Shown in pieces: positions 1-7,857 of a stretch of DNA of 64,000 bases. The stretch spans positions 124,001-188,000 of the forward strand of contig NZ_JAKXMK010000013.1 in the NCBI RefSeq assembly GCF_022524485.1, written 5' to 3'. Both the position numbers and the translations under genes were made by a program. How positions within the stretch are numbered: position 1 is the stretch's first letter; each line of letters begins with the position of its first letter. The DNA comes from Pseudonocardia alaniniphila (lineage in GTDB: Bacteria > Actinomycetota > Actinomycetes > Mycobacteriales > Pseudonocardiaceae). Below the pieces are notes generated by a model. That model saw only the letters and a program-made list of their open reading frames with translations, was not told the DNA's origin and did not search any database.

Positions 1-2
1 TC

Positions 3-959
3 GGTGGCCTGGCGGGAGCATTGCGCGGGCGGCCGGTAGGGGCGGTCGCTGTCGGCCCGGTCCATGAGCCGCACTGGGCGTTGCGGACCGTGGCACGCCA
101 GGCAGCAGAGGCCGGCGCACCTCTGGTGGCGCTGACGGCGGGGCAGCGGCTCCGGTGGCCAGGGCTCACCGTGGACGTGCTCGCTCCCCGGCATCCGGCG
201 TTCGGTGTCGATCCCGACGACGGCACGGCGGTCAACGACGGCTCGCTCGTGCTGCGGGCCACCATGCCGGCGGCCACCGCGTTGCTCACCGGCGACGTCG
301 AACTCGCAGCTCAGGCAGATCTGCTGGCGTCCGGAGCCGACCTGCGCGCAGACGTGCTCAAGCTGCCCCACCACGGCTCGCGCTACACGTCGGACACCTT
401 CCTCACCGCCGTCGCTCCGCGCACGGTGCTGGTGAGCGTCGGTGCGGGAAACCGGTACCGGCACCCCGATCCCGGCCTGCTCGGCGGGCTCGAGCGGCGG
501 GGAGCGGCGGTGCGGCGCACCGACATCCATGGCGACATCGCAGTCGTGGCCGACGTGGCAGCGGGTGCCGGCGACGCGGAGCGCGCACCCCTGCAGGTCG
601 TCAGCAGGGGCAGCCCGTTGCCGGCTCCACGCCGCGGCCCGTCATGGCGCCCGCCGCTCCGCCCCGTGCCCCGCCCGCACCGCTGCGCCATCGGCGTTCC
701 CGCCGGTGCCGGCCGGCGGGGCCGCCGGCCCGTCGGGTGGACGTGCCGGCGGCGCCGTCGCGATGCGGTCCCCGGTCAGCGTGATCCCCCCGGGGGCTGC
801 GTCCACCGGGTCAGGGCCACGGCTCGGCGAGTGGGCTCAGAGACCGCGCTGACCACCTGTGCCGGGCGATCGTGTCGGGGTGTACGGGCTGCACCACGTC
901 GTGGCCGTCCTCGCCGTCCGGGCTGGACGACTCAAGCCCGCGGGCGGTCGACTCGCTGA
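3..959 (+). CDS. comEC: ComEC/Rec2 family DNA-uptake protein, C-terminal part (5' end outside window)
   Basis: The frame is open from base 3, so the gene begins upstream of the window. The visible part is the cytoplasmic metallo-beta-lactamase-like domain that follows the ComEC membrane channel: LTGDVE, DVLKLPHHGSRY and the closing region VLVSVGAGNRYRHP are typical of ComEC C-termini. The family forms the inner-membrane pore for single-stranded DNA import; in many actinobacteria its role is unproven. Recognisable homology ends near base 610 (RAPLQVVSRG). The remaining ~115 residues up to the TGA at 957-959 are Arg/Pro-rich and unlike any ComEC tail I know. They lie over the duplicated comEC-thrC junction described separately, so the original stop was probably lost. 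Frame and family are secure; the C-terminal boundary is not. Confidence 0.75.
   Translation, partial: GGLAGALRGRPVGAVAVGPVHEPHWALRTVARQAAEAGAPLVALTAGQRLRWPGLTVDVLAPRHPAFGVDPDDGTAVNDGSLVLRATMPAATALLTGDVELAAQADLLASGADLRADVLKLPHHGSRYTSDTFLTAVAPRTVLVSVGAGNRYRHPDPGLLGGLERRGAAVRRTDIHGDIAVVADVAAGAGDAERAPLQVVSRGSPLPAPRRGPSWRPPLRPVPRPHRCAIGVPAGAGRRGRRPVGWTCRRRRRDAVPGQRDPPGGCVHRVRATARRVGSETALTTCAGRSCRGVRAAPRRGRPRRPGWTTQARGRSTR
573..913. repeat. Degenerate copy 1 of the comEC-thrC junction
   Basis: This stretch resembles 3886-4482 in the same orientation. The first block (from about 573, anchor CACCCCTGCAGG at 586) matches 3886 onward. A middle block with CAGCGTGATCCCC and TCCACCGGG matches about 4019-4053. 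TCAGAG-CCGCGCT near 838-850 matches the 3' end of thrC. Finally 863-913 matches 4432-4482, which is internal thrC sequence, at 50 of 51 bases. About 330 bp of thrC present in copy 2 is missing here. The two copies bracket the transporter region. Confidence 0.7.
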
Positions 960-974
960 GGTGGGATGCGGAGG

Positions 975-2360
975 TCAGGTGAGGCTTCTGAGTTCAGCTG
1001 TGCGTTCCTCGCCGGGCTCGACGCCGCCGCCGAGACGGAGGCAGGTGAACGAGACCAGGCTCGTCAGGGAGATCCCGATGACCCAGACCGCCACGGCGAG
1101 GCCGTTGCCACCGCCGGCGGCCAGGAGGGCCGTCGAGGCAATGGGGGTGAGTGCGCCACCCAGCACGGATGAGATCTGGAAGGCGACGGACGCTCCGCTG
1201 TAGCGCACATGCACGGGGAACAACTCGGCGAGCAGGGTGGCCTGCGGCCCGTTCACCGTGCCGACGGTGAGACCGGAGACCGCATACGCGATCAGCGCCG
1301 CCGGGTACGAACGGCTGTCGAAGAGGAGAAAGAACGGGATCGCCCAGACCACCATGGACACCAGCCCGAGCACGGTCAGCGGTCTCACGCCCCGGTGTTC
1401 GGAGACCCTGGCGGACACGAGGATCCCCAGGAAGAACGTTATTCCGAACATCCCGGAGAGCAGGAGCATCGCGGTGGGGGAGAAGCGCAGGATCTGCTGT
1501 CCGTACGGGATGAGGTAGACCGCGAGCAGCAGCCCTACCGCGGGGGACGCGGTGACGGCGAGGGTGCCTGCGACGAGTGCTCTCGGGTGCCCGCGGACGA
1601 GTGCCCCGAGGGGAAACCGCACGAGCTGTCGGGACTCGCGCACGCGATCGAACGCCGGGCTCTCGCGCAGGCACAGGCGCACGATCAGCCCCGCGACGAC
1701 CAGCGTGATGCTCAGGAGGAACGGGATACGCCATCCCCACGCCTGGAACTGCTCCCTCGATATCAGCGAGCTGCAGAGCAGCGTGATCGCGGTGGCCAGC
1801 ACCAGGCCCGCCGGGTTTCCCAACTGGGGGAGTGAGCCGTAGACGATCCGGCGGTTCGGCGGTGCGTGCTCGACGGCCATGAGCACCGCACCGCCCCACT
1901 CGCCGCCGAGGCCGACGCCCTGGATGATCCGGCAGAGCACGAGCAGCGCAGGTGCCGCCGCGCCGATGCTGGAATAGGTGGGCAGCAGTCCGGTCACGAA
2001 CGTCGCGCCGCCCGCAGTGACCAGGGAGACCACGAGCAGGCGCTTGCGCCCGATGCGGTCACCGAAGTGGCCGAACAGTACGGCGCCGACCGGGCGCGCC
2101 AGAAAGCCCACGAGAAACGTGCTCAGCGATGCCAGCGTCCCGGCGACGGGCGAGAAGGACGGGAAGAACCGGCTGGCGAAGACCAGGCTGGCGGCCAGCC
2201 CGTAGATGAAGAAGTCGTAGAACTCGATCGTCGTGCCGATGAGACTTGCGGCTGCGGCACGACGGGCCTGACGCGAAGAGCGCGACTGTCTATCCGGAAA
2301 GCGCGGAGTTTCGCTGTCGGATCCGGAACTGCAGGCACATTTGTCGCTCCCGTCGGCCAC
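975..2360 (-). CDS. MFS transporter, metabolite:H+ symporter (MHS) family
   Basis: Encodes a 461-residue, 12-helix inner-membrane secondary transporter. MHS-family marks are IGTTIEFYDFFIYG at the first helix, GDRIGRKRLLVVSLV in the loop between helices 2 and 3, and GVGLGGEWGGAVLMAVEHAP around helices 4-5. The family imports organic acids or osmolytes (citrate, shikimate, ketoglutarate, betaine) with protons; the substrate here cannot be read. I chose the GTG at 2360 because AGAAGGGG sits just upstream and the length is normal for the family. The ATG at 2537 would add an unlikely 59-residue Ser/Pro-rich extension. The gene stands alone, opposite to comEC, inside the segment bounded by the two comEC-thrC junction copies, so it may have been acquired. 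Confidence 0.85.
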   Translation of the reverse strand: MADGSDKCACSSGSDSETPRFPDRQSRSSRQARRAAAASLIGTTIEFYDFFIYGLAASLVFASRFFPSFSPVAGTLASLSTFLVGFLARPVGAVLFGHFGDRIGRKRLLVVSLVTAGGATFVTGLLPTYSSIGAAAPALLVLCRIIQGVGLGGEWGGAVLMAVEHAPPNRRIVYGSLPQLGNPAGLVLATAITLLCSSLISREQFQAWGWRIPFLLSITLVVAGLIVRLCLRESPAFDRVRESRQLVRFPLGALVRGHPRALVAGTLAVTASPAVGLLLAVYLIPYGQQILRFSPTAMLLLSGMFGITFFLGILVSARVSEHRGVRPLTVLGLVSMVVWAIPFFLLFDSRSYPAALIAYAVSGLTVGTVNGPQATLLAELFPVHVRYSGASVAFQISSVLGGALTPIASTALLAAGGGNGLAVAVWVIGISLTSLVSFTCLRLGGGVEPGEERTAELRSLT

Positions 2361-3126
2361 GGTGACCCCTTCTGTCGTCGGCACTGCGCTACTGGATGAC
2401 TCTTGTCGAGTGCCGGAACCGACCTCGACGCCGGTAGGTCTCGGCGATTCAGGTGAATCCGATCGGTCGGATGGAAATCTTTGCAGCGAATACACGGTAC
2501 TGACGCGAGTGTGTTGCGGTTGAATGTTCTGGATCACACCCGGGAAGGTGTCCAGGTCGTCTTACGTGGCCGAAACGGGAGTTTGCTCTGCTTTGTGACG
2601 CCAGGCGACGCGCCGTCGTGTCGTCCGTCTGCGGAGCCGGCCGACCGGTCGCCCTTGGTAGCCCATCGGATTACGCGGCGAATGCGTGCTTCTGTGGGCA
2701 GCGCCTCTGGCCTGAGCCGCGGTGGTGACCAGCTGCGATCGGCGAGGGCCGGCCGACGCCGGAGGTATCTTCGGCGGGGAGGGTGAAACGCGGCCGCTCA
2801 GTCGCAACAGGCTGTCCGCCGTTGTCTCGAACTGCGGATCCGCCGCGCGCAACGGGAGCACGAGGAGACCGCGCGCGGCGGAATGCGGGCACTCGGGCCG
2901 TGATCCCATGGAATTTACCGAGCCAGGACTGGACGCAGGTTCTTGCAGCTCCGGGTGCCGGTGACGGTGTGGAGCGCGGCATTGCTTCGGGTGATGTGAC
3001 GACATCGATATCGCGGTTGCCCGGCGATTGTCAGAACGGCTCGGGGTCGAGATCAGCGCGGCTGATGATGGGGAGCAGAACGCCGCCGCCTCGTTCACTC
3101 GCCCCGCGAGGCTGAAGGAACAACAC
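2361..3126. other. 766 bp without a convincing gene
   Basis: The first part must hold the promoter of the transporter. Long open frames exist here on both strands (for example minus 2562-3179), but their translations are rich in Arg, Ser and Pro, lack any recognisable motif and have no ribosome binding site. I see no repeat or RNA gene. Confidence 0.5.
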
Positions 3127-3504
3127 GTGAACGAGCACACCACGTCCGTGCCTGCCGCCGACCGGAAACCACTGAACAACCGGTGGCCGTGCGGCTGCGG
3201 GGCTGACGCCGGGTGGGCGGGTCACCCGCGCGATCTCCCGTTCCTCCGGATCGATGATGTACATCACGCTCGCTACGAGCAGCAGGCGTCGAAGGACCTC
3301 GCCACGTTCGTGCTCGTGAGCCGGGCGTGGATCGATCTCGGCGCCTGCTACGTCGGGATCCGTGTGTGGCGGGTGCGCCGGGCACGAGCTCACTACATGC
3401 AGGAGCCGCTCGGACAGGTTCCCGCCGCGGAGGTGGTGGAGGCGGGCAAGCAGTTCTCCAGCGCGGCGCTCGAGAACCCATCGCCGCAGCAGCCCTCGCG
3501 ATGA
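3127..3504 (+). CDS. Small hypothetical protein (uncertain)
   Basis: A possible 125-residue protein starting at GTG 3127, with GAAGGA seven bases upstream. It has a Cys pair near the N-terminus (CGCGADAG) and a central stretch rich in aliphatic and aromatic residues (LATFVLVSRAWIDLGACYVG). I do not recognise a family. Downstream DNA contains recurring short strings (CACGCTCGCTAC at about 3268, 3547 and 3646; TGCGCCGGGCACG twice), as if the region had been shuffled. It may be a remnant rather than a working gene. It lies inside the stretch bracketed by the comEC-thrC junction copies. Confidence 0.3.
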   Translation: MNEHTTSVPAADRKPLNNRWPCGCGADAGWAGHPRDLPFLRIDDVHHARYEQQASKDLATFVLVSRAWIDLGACYVGIRVWRVRRARAHYMQEPLGQVPAAEVVEAGKQFSSAALENPSPQQPSR

Positions 3505-3589
3505 CCGCGGCGTCCCGAAATCGGGTGAACCACACAGGCCCGGCACACGCTCGCTACCGCCGTGTCGCGGGTGCGCCGGGCACGGTGAG

Positions 3590-3885
3590 GTGACCAGCGC
3601 GGTGGCCGGGGTGGCTCGCCGACCGTCGGACGAGCCGTCTCATCACGCTCGCTACCGCGATCACCTTGCTCTGTGCCGGCGTCGACATCGTCCTGATCGA
3701 GGGTGACGACCACGTCCAGAACCTCGTGCGGACGTGCGGCGTGGTCACGGTGCTTCTCGCGTGGGCGATCCTGCGCCTGAGCTGCGCGGGGCGTTACGGC
3801 CGGCCCCACCTTGCCGCCGGCGAGCCGCCGTTCTCCTCTCCGGGCACGCCGAGGCCGGTGCTGCTCGAGTTCGTCTGGCTGCAGC
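3590..3885 (+). pseudogene. Remnant of a DUF1345-like membrane protein
   Basis: In the frame containing base 3600 the translation has hydrophobic segments (LITLATAITLLCAGVDIVLI; CGVVTVLLAWAILRL) followed by RYGRPHLAAGEPP and PRPVLLEFVWLQ. The spacing recalls the DUF1345 family pattern of a VTVLLSW-type helix, RYA.LYY, then P-Y-LDFAYLAF. There is no start codon in a sensible place. The frame runs directly into the comEC-derived copy at 3886, so only a middle fragment remains. The assignment rests on pattern memory and is moderate at best. Confidence 0.4.
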
Positions 3886-4482
3886 CGACTCGCAGCGCCC
3901 ACCCCTGCAGGCCGTCAGCAAGGGCCGGCTCGGTTGCCGGTTCCCTGCCGCAGCCCGTCATGGCGTCTATCGCTTCGCCCGTGCCCCGCCCGCAGCGCTG
4001 TCGGGATGCAGGGCCCTGTCAGCGTGATCCCCGGTGCTCTACGTCCACCGGGCCAGAGCCGGGCCCCGACGCCCGGCCGATGGACTCAGAGCCCGCGCTC
4101 GGCGAGGGCCTCGCGCACGGCCTTGCTGGTGGACGGCACCGTGGCCGACGGGCCAATCTGACCGGCCACCGCGTCGAGGGTCTTGAGACCGTCGCCGGTG
4201 ATCAGCAGCACGGTCTCGGCGTCGGGATCGAGCGCTCCCGACTCCACCAGCTTCTTCGTGGTGGCCACGGTGACCCCACCGGCGGTCTCGGCGAAGACAC
4301 CTTCGGTGCGTGCGAGCAACCGGATGGCGTCCACCACCTCGGCGTCGCTGACGTGCGCGATCGCGCCACCGGTGCGGCGCACCGCGTCGAGGACGTAGGG
4401 GCCGTCGGCGGGGTTGCCGATCGCGAGCGAGCGGGCGATCGTGTCGGGGCGTACGGGCTGCACCACGTCGTGGCCGTCCTCG
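3886..4482. repeat. Copy 2 of the comEC-thrC junction (intact thrC side)
   Basis: This is the partner of 573-913. Bases 3886-4027 translate in one frame to a ComEC-like end (RPPLQAVSKG, compared with RAPLQVVSRG in copy 1) before a TGA at 4025-4027. This is a remnant of comEC 3' sequence detached from the gene. The rest is the 3' part of the functional thrC gene. Divergence is visible by eye in the comEC-derived part and very low in the 51 bp internal thrC block. Confidence 0.7.
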
Positions 4483-5357
4483 AAGGCCTTGGCCACCGGC
4501 GAGCAGCCCGTGGCCTGCGCACCGAACACGCGGTAGGGCGTGGCGTCCACCAGGCCCAGCTTCCCGAGCTCGGTGAAGCCCTTGTCCACCTTGGTCAGCT
4601 GCGACCCCGACGCCACAGGCACAACGATCTGCTGCGGCAGGCGCCACCCGAGCTGCTCGGCCACCTCATAGCCAAGAGTCTTGGAGCCCTCGGCGTAGTA
4701 CGGCCGCACGTTGACGTTGACGAACGCCCAGTCCTCGTGCTCGGCGGCAAGCTCGGTGGCCAGCCGGTTCACGTCGTCGTAGTTGCCCTCCACCGCGAGC
4801 AGCGTGCCGTCGTACACGGCGGTGGTGAGCACCTTCGCCGTCTCCAGCGACGACGGGATGAGCACCACCGAGTCCCACCCGGCACGGGCCGCGGCGGCGG
4901 CCACGGCGTTGGCGAGGTTGCCCGTGGAGGGGCAGGCGAGCACCGAGAAGCCCAGCTCGCGTGCTGCGGCGAGCGCAACGGCCACCACGCGGTCCTTGAA
5001 GGAGTGGGTCGGGTTGCCGGTGTCGTCCTTGACCCAGAGGTTGCGCAGGCCCAGAGCGGCGCCCAGGCGGTCGGCCTTGATCAGGCGTGTGAGGCCCGGC
5101 TCGGTGTTGGGGTGCTCCTGCACGGTGGAGGGCACGGGGAGGAGCTGCCGGTAGCGCCAGATCGACTTCGGGCCGGCCTCGATGGACTCGCGGGTGACGG
5201 TGCCGAAGTCGTAGGCGACCTCGAGCGGCCCGAAGCACTGCGGGCACGCGAACTCCGCGGCGAGCGGGATCTGGTGGCCGCACTCGCGGCAGGAGAGGGC
5301 GCGTGCAGGCCCGAGGTCGTACGAGGTGGTGGCCGAGGCGTCGGCAGTCAAGGTCAT
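4086..5357 (-). CDS. thrC: Threonine synthase
   Basis: A PLP enzyme converting O-phosphohomoserine to threonine in the cytoplasm; 423 residues. The N-terminus carries a zinc-ribbon-like Cys pattern (CRECGHQ ... CPQCFG), as in the plant/archaeal-like class. The PLP lysine motif is NPTHSFKDR, followed by ACPSTGNLANA (phosphate cradle) and VPVASGSQLTK. The start at ATG 5357 is preceded by GAGGAG. Upstream in-frame codons lie inside the riboswitch and are not used. The leader carries a SAM-I riboswitch (5368-5480) whose last helix overlaps the ribosome binding site, so expression should respond to S-adenosylmethionine. The gene diverges from holA. Part of its 3' end is duplicated near 840-913. 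Confidence 0.95.
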   Translation of the reverse strand: MTLTADASATTSYDLGPARALSCRECGHQIPLAAEFACPQCFGPLEVAYDFGTVTRESIEAGPKSIWRYRQLLPVPSTVQEHPNTEPGLTRLIKADRLGAALGLRNLWVKDDTGNPTHSFKDRVVAVALAAARELGFSVLACPSTGNLANAVAAAAARAGWDSVVLIPSSLETAKVLTTAVYDGTLLAVEGNYDDVNRLATELAAEHEDWAFVNVNVRPYYAEGSKTLGYEVAEQLGWRLPQQIVVPVASGSQLTKVDKGFTELGKLGLVDATPYRVFGAQATGCSPVAKAFEDGHDVVQPVRPDTIARSLAIGNPADGPYVLDAVRRTGGAIAHVSDAEVVDAIRLLARTEGVFAETAGGVTVATTKKLVESGALDPDAETVLLITGDGLKTLDAVAGQIGPSATVPSTSKAVREALAERGL

Positions 5358-5367
5358 GAGAAGTCTC

Positions 5368-5480
5368 CTCATCTTTCCCGCATCGTGCGGGTCGGAATTG
5401 GCACCGTGATCGAACGCGTGAACGCGCATCGCCGGTTGCCGGGGCTTCGCCGGGCCGTTCCCTCTGCCCCTCTGGATGAG
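5368..5480 (-). promoter_or_regulatory. SAM-I (S-box) riboswitch controlling thrC
   Basis: Read on the minus strand, the leader shows the SAM-I core in order: closing helix P1 CTCATC (5475-5480) pairing with GATGAG (5368-5373); AGAGGGA; GGCCCGGCGAAGCCCCGGCA and the following ACC; a hairpin GCGCG-TTCA-CGCG type arm; GGTGCCAATTCC; a final hairpin CCCGCA-CGA-TGCGGG; then AAAGATGAG. These are the conserved S-box blocks. The 3' strand of P1 overlaps the GAGGAG Shine-Dalgarno sequence of thrC. I infer translational shut-off when SAM is bound; no separate terminator hairpin is visible. Confidence 0.9.
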
Positions 5481-5610
5481 CCATGTGAAGTTGTGTCCGG
5501 CGGATCGGACCGCCGGATGCAAGACACGTTACGACACGATCGACTCGAATCCCAACCCGTGGCCCAGGATCTGGGAGCCGGCTCACGTGTTGTCGGTGCC
5601 GTGCGCGAGC

Positions 5611-6588
5611 ATGGACGCCGTGCCCGCGCCATCCGCACCTGCGCCGCTGCACCTCGTCCTCGGCGAGGAGGAGCTGCTGGTCGAGCGCGCTGTCGAGCAG
5701 GTGGTGGCCGAGGTCAGGATCGGCGAGCCCGGTGCCGAACTGCGCCGGTATCGAGCGGCCGACCTCACACCTGCCGACCTGGCCGACAATCTCAGCCCGT
5801 CGCTCTTCGCCGAGGGCCGGGTGATCGTCCTGCAGGCCGCCCACGAGGTGGGCAAGGATCTGGCGGCGGCGATCGTCCAGCAGTCCGCCGATCCGGCCGA
5901 GGGCATCGTGCTGGTCGTGGTCCACGCGGGGGGCGCGCGCAACAAGCCGCTCGCCGACGCGCTGCGCAAGGGCGGCGCCGTCGTCACCACGTGCAACAAG
6001 ATCACCCGCTCGGACGAACGGGCCGACTTCGTGCGGGCCGAGGCCCGGCGGGCCGGCGGTCGTATCGCGCCGGATGCCGTGGGCGTCCTCATCGAGGCGG
6101 TGGGGTCCGACCTGCGGGAGCTCGCCGCCGCGGTGGGCCAGCTCGTGGCCGACACAGGCGGCAAGGTGGACGAGCCCGCGGTGCGCCGTTACCACCGGGG
6201 CCGGGCCGAGGCGTCAGGGTTCACGGTGGCCGACAAGGTGATGGCGGGCGACCGCGCCGGGGCTCTGGAGGCCCTGCGTTGGGCGATGGTTCTCGGGGTG
6301 GCGCCGGTGCTGGTGGCCGACGCGTTGGCCGACGGGGTGCGCACGCTGGCCAAGGTGGGTGCGGCAGGCCGCGGCGATCCGAACCGGCTCGCGGGCACGC
6401 TCGGAATGCCGCCGTGGAAGATTCGCAAGGCCCAGTCGCAGGTTCGAGCCTGGCAGCCGGAGTCGCTCGCACTGGCCTTCGAAGCCGCCGCCGAGGTGAA
6501 CGCCGACGTCAAGGGCGCGGCAGCCGATCCTGGCTACGCCCTTGAACGGGCGGTGCTGCGCATCTGCGCGGCTCGTGAGAGCCGCTGA
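5611..6588 (+). CDS. holA: DNA polymerase III delta subunit
   Basis: The 325-residue delta subunit of the clamp loader, which opens the beta sliding clamp at the replication fork. Family marks: LHLVLGEEELLVERAV at the N-terminus, LFAEGRVIVLQ, DLRELAAAVGQL in the middle domain, and LGMPPWKIRKAQSQVRAW in the C-terminal domain. The start is ambiguous: ATG 5611 gives a normal N-terminus, and GTG codons at 5587 and 5596 are alternatives. No strong ribosome binding site is visible. It diverges from thrC and converges on rpsT, the usual actinobacterial holA-rpsT arrangement. Confidence 0.93.
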   Translation: MDAVPAPSAPAPLHLVLGEEELLVERAVEQVVAEVRIGEPGAELRRYRAADLTPADLADNLSPSLFAEGRVIVLQAAHEVGKDLAAAIVQQSADPAEGIVLVVVHAGGARNKPLADALRKGGAVVTTCNKITRSDERADFVRAEARRAGGRIAPDAVGVLIEAVGSDLRELAAAVGQLVADTGGKVDEPAVRRYHRGRAEASGFTVADKVMAGDRAGALEALRWAMVLGVAPVLVADALADGVRTLAKVGAAGRGDPNRLAGTLGMPPWKIRKAQSQVRAWQPESLALAFEAAAEVNADVKGAAADPGYALERAVLRICAARESR

Positions 6589-6622
6589 GCGCATCCCTCA
6601 GGGAGTTGTGTCGAACACACCA

Positions 6623-6654
6623 CAACGGCGCCGCCCCGAAGGGCAGCGCCGTTG
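6623..6654. terminator. Hairpin between convergent holA and rpsT
   Basis: CAACGGCGC-C-GCCC and GGGC-A-GCGCCGTTG form a 13-pair stem with one mismatch and a CGAA-type loop. It lies 34 bases after the holA stop and 11 bases after the rpsT stop, so it can serve both strands. No long U tract follows, as is common in GC-rich actinomycetes. Confidence 0.8.
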
Positions 6655-6665
6655 GGAGAGCCTGA

Positions 6666-6926
6666 TCAGAGCGCGGCGACGCGCTTGGACAGCGCCGACT
6701 TGCGGTTGGCCGCCTGGTTCTTGTGGATGACGCCCTTGCTGGCCGCCTTGTCCAGGGCCCGGGCCGCCGCGCGCTGCAGCTCGGTGGCCTTCTCGTTCTC
6801 GCCGGCCTCCACAGCCTCACGGAAGCGCCGCACCGCGGTGCGCACGGAGGACTTGACCGACTTGTTGCGCTGGCGGCGCTTCTCGTTGGTCTTGACCCGC
6901 TTGATCTGGGACTTGATGTTGGCCAC
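6666..6926 (-). CDS. rpsT: 30S ribosomal protein S20
   Basis: An 86-residue basic ribosomal protein that binds 16S rRNA. The sequence VANIKSQIKRVKTNEKRRQR at the N-terminus and ASKGVIHKNQAANRKSALS near the C-terminus are diagnostic for bS20. The start is GTG 6926 with GAGG upstream. An upstream in-frame ATG at 6992 would add an unlikely Arg/Pro-rich tail. Monocistronic; the hairpin at 6623-6654 probably ends transcription. Confidence 0.97.
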   Translation of the reverse strand: MANIKSQIKRVKTNEKRRQRNKSVKSSVRTAVRRFREAVEAGENEKATELQRAAARALDKAASKGVIHKNQAANRKSALSKRVAAL

Positions 6927-7086
6927 GCGAATGCCTCGAGTTCTTCTTCGCCTTGTTCCGGTCCGCACCGGCGGCGGGGATCGTGCGTTCACGCCGGGCG
7001 CTCAGCTGTCCATGCTACAGCCCGGCGGCGACCAGTCGGAAATCGGCCCGCGCCCCCGCACTGAGAGTGACGCCTAGGCTGCGTGC

Positions 7087-7839
7087 GTGACTGTGGTTCT
7101 GGTGCATGGCAATCCCGAGACCGAGGCGATCTGGGACCTGTTGAGCGAGCGGCTCGCCGCCCGCGGTCGGACCGATCAGGTGCGGCTGTCGCCGCCGGGA
7201 TTCGGCGCTCCGGTGCCGGACGGGTGGACGGCGACCGTCGACGAGTACCGCGACTGGCTGGTGGCCGAGCTGGAGAGGATCGGGGAACCGGTCGACCTGG
7301 TCGGTCACGACTGGGGCGGCAGCCATGTGCTCAACGTCGCGATGAGCCGTCCCGACCTGCTGCACAGCTGGTGTTCGGACGTCATCGGTATCTACGACCC
7401 CGACTACGTGTGGCACGACCTCGCGCAGGTCTGGCAGACACCCGGCGAGGGCGAGGAGGAGATCGAGGCTCGCCTCGCCACGCCCGTCGAGGAGTTCGCA
7501 CAAGGCCTGGCCGACCGCGGCATGGACCCACGGGTGGCGCAGCGCGTCGCTCCCGGCTTCGACGCGGAGATGGGGCGGTGCATCCTGGGGCTCTATCGCT
7601 CGGCTGCCCAGCCGGTGCTCCGTGACCTCGGCGCCCGGCTGCCGGACGCGGCAGCGCGCCCGGGCCTCGCTCTGATCTCCACCGAGGATCACTTCGTGGG
7701 TACCGACGAGCAACGCCGGCGCGCCGCGGCTCGGGCGGGCGCTCGCGTGGCGGTGCTCGACGGGCTCGGACACTGGTGGATGGCCCAGGATCCCGACCGC
7801 GGCGCGGCCGTGCTCACCGAGTTCTGGGACTCCCTGTGA
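7087..7839 (+). CDS. Alpha/beta-fold hydrolase (Asp-nucleophile type)
   Basis: A 250-residue soluble alpha/beta hydrolase. HGNPETEAIW provides the oxyanion region and VGHDWGG the nucleophile elbow. The Asp in the elbow, rather than Ser, points to the haloalkane dehalogenase/epoxide hydrolase branch. The catalytic His is probably in GLGHWWMAQDP, and an acid in STEDHFVGTD. The start is GTG 7087; TAGGCT lies six bases upstream, so the transcript could be leaderless. It diverges from rpsT and converges on the diguanylate cyclase gene. The substrate is unknown. Confidence 0.8.
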   Translation: MTVVLVHGNPETEAIWDLLSERLAARGRTDQVRLSPPGFGAPVPDGWTATVDEYRDWLVAELERIGEPVDLVGHDWGGSHVLNVAMSRPDLLHSWCSDVIGIYDPDYVWHDLAQVWQTPGEGEEEIEARLATPVEEFAQGLADRGMDPRVAQRVAPGFDAEMGRCILGLYRSAAQPVLRDLGARLPDAAARPGLALISTEDHFVGTDEQRRRAAARAGARVAVLDGLGHWWMAQDPDRGAAVLTEFWDSL

Positions 7840-7857
7840 CCAGCGGGCGACTGTCGG

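Noticed and set aside
2562..3179. 205-codon minus-strand frame between the MFS gene and the remnants
   Set aside because: Ser/Arg/Pro-rich, no ribosome binding site, no recognisable motif.
5475..5610. Earlier holA start near 5476
   Set aside because: It would begin inside the divergent riboswitch sequence and add about 45 residues absent from the family.
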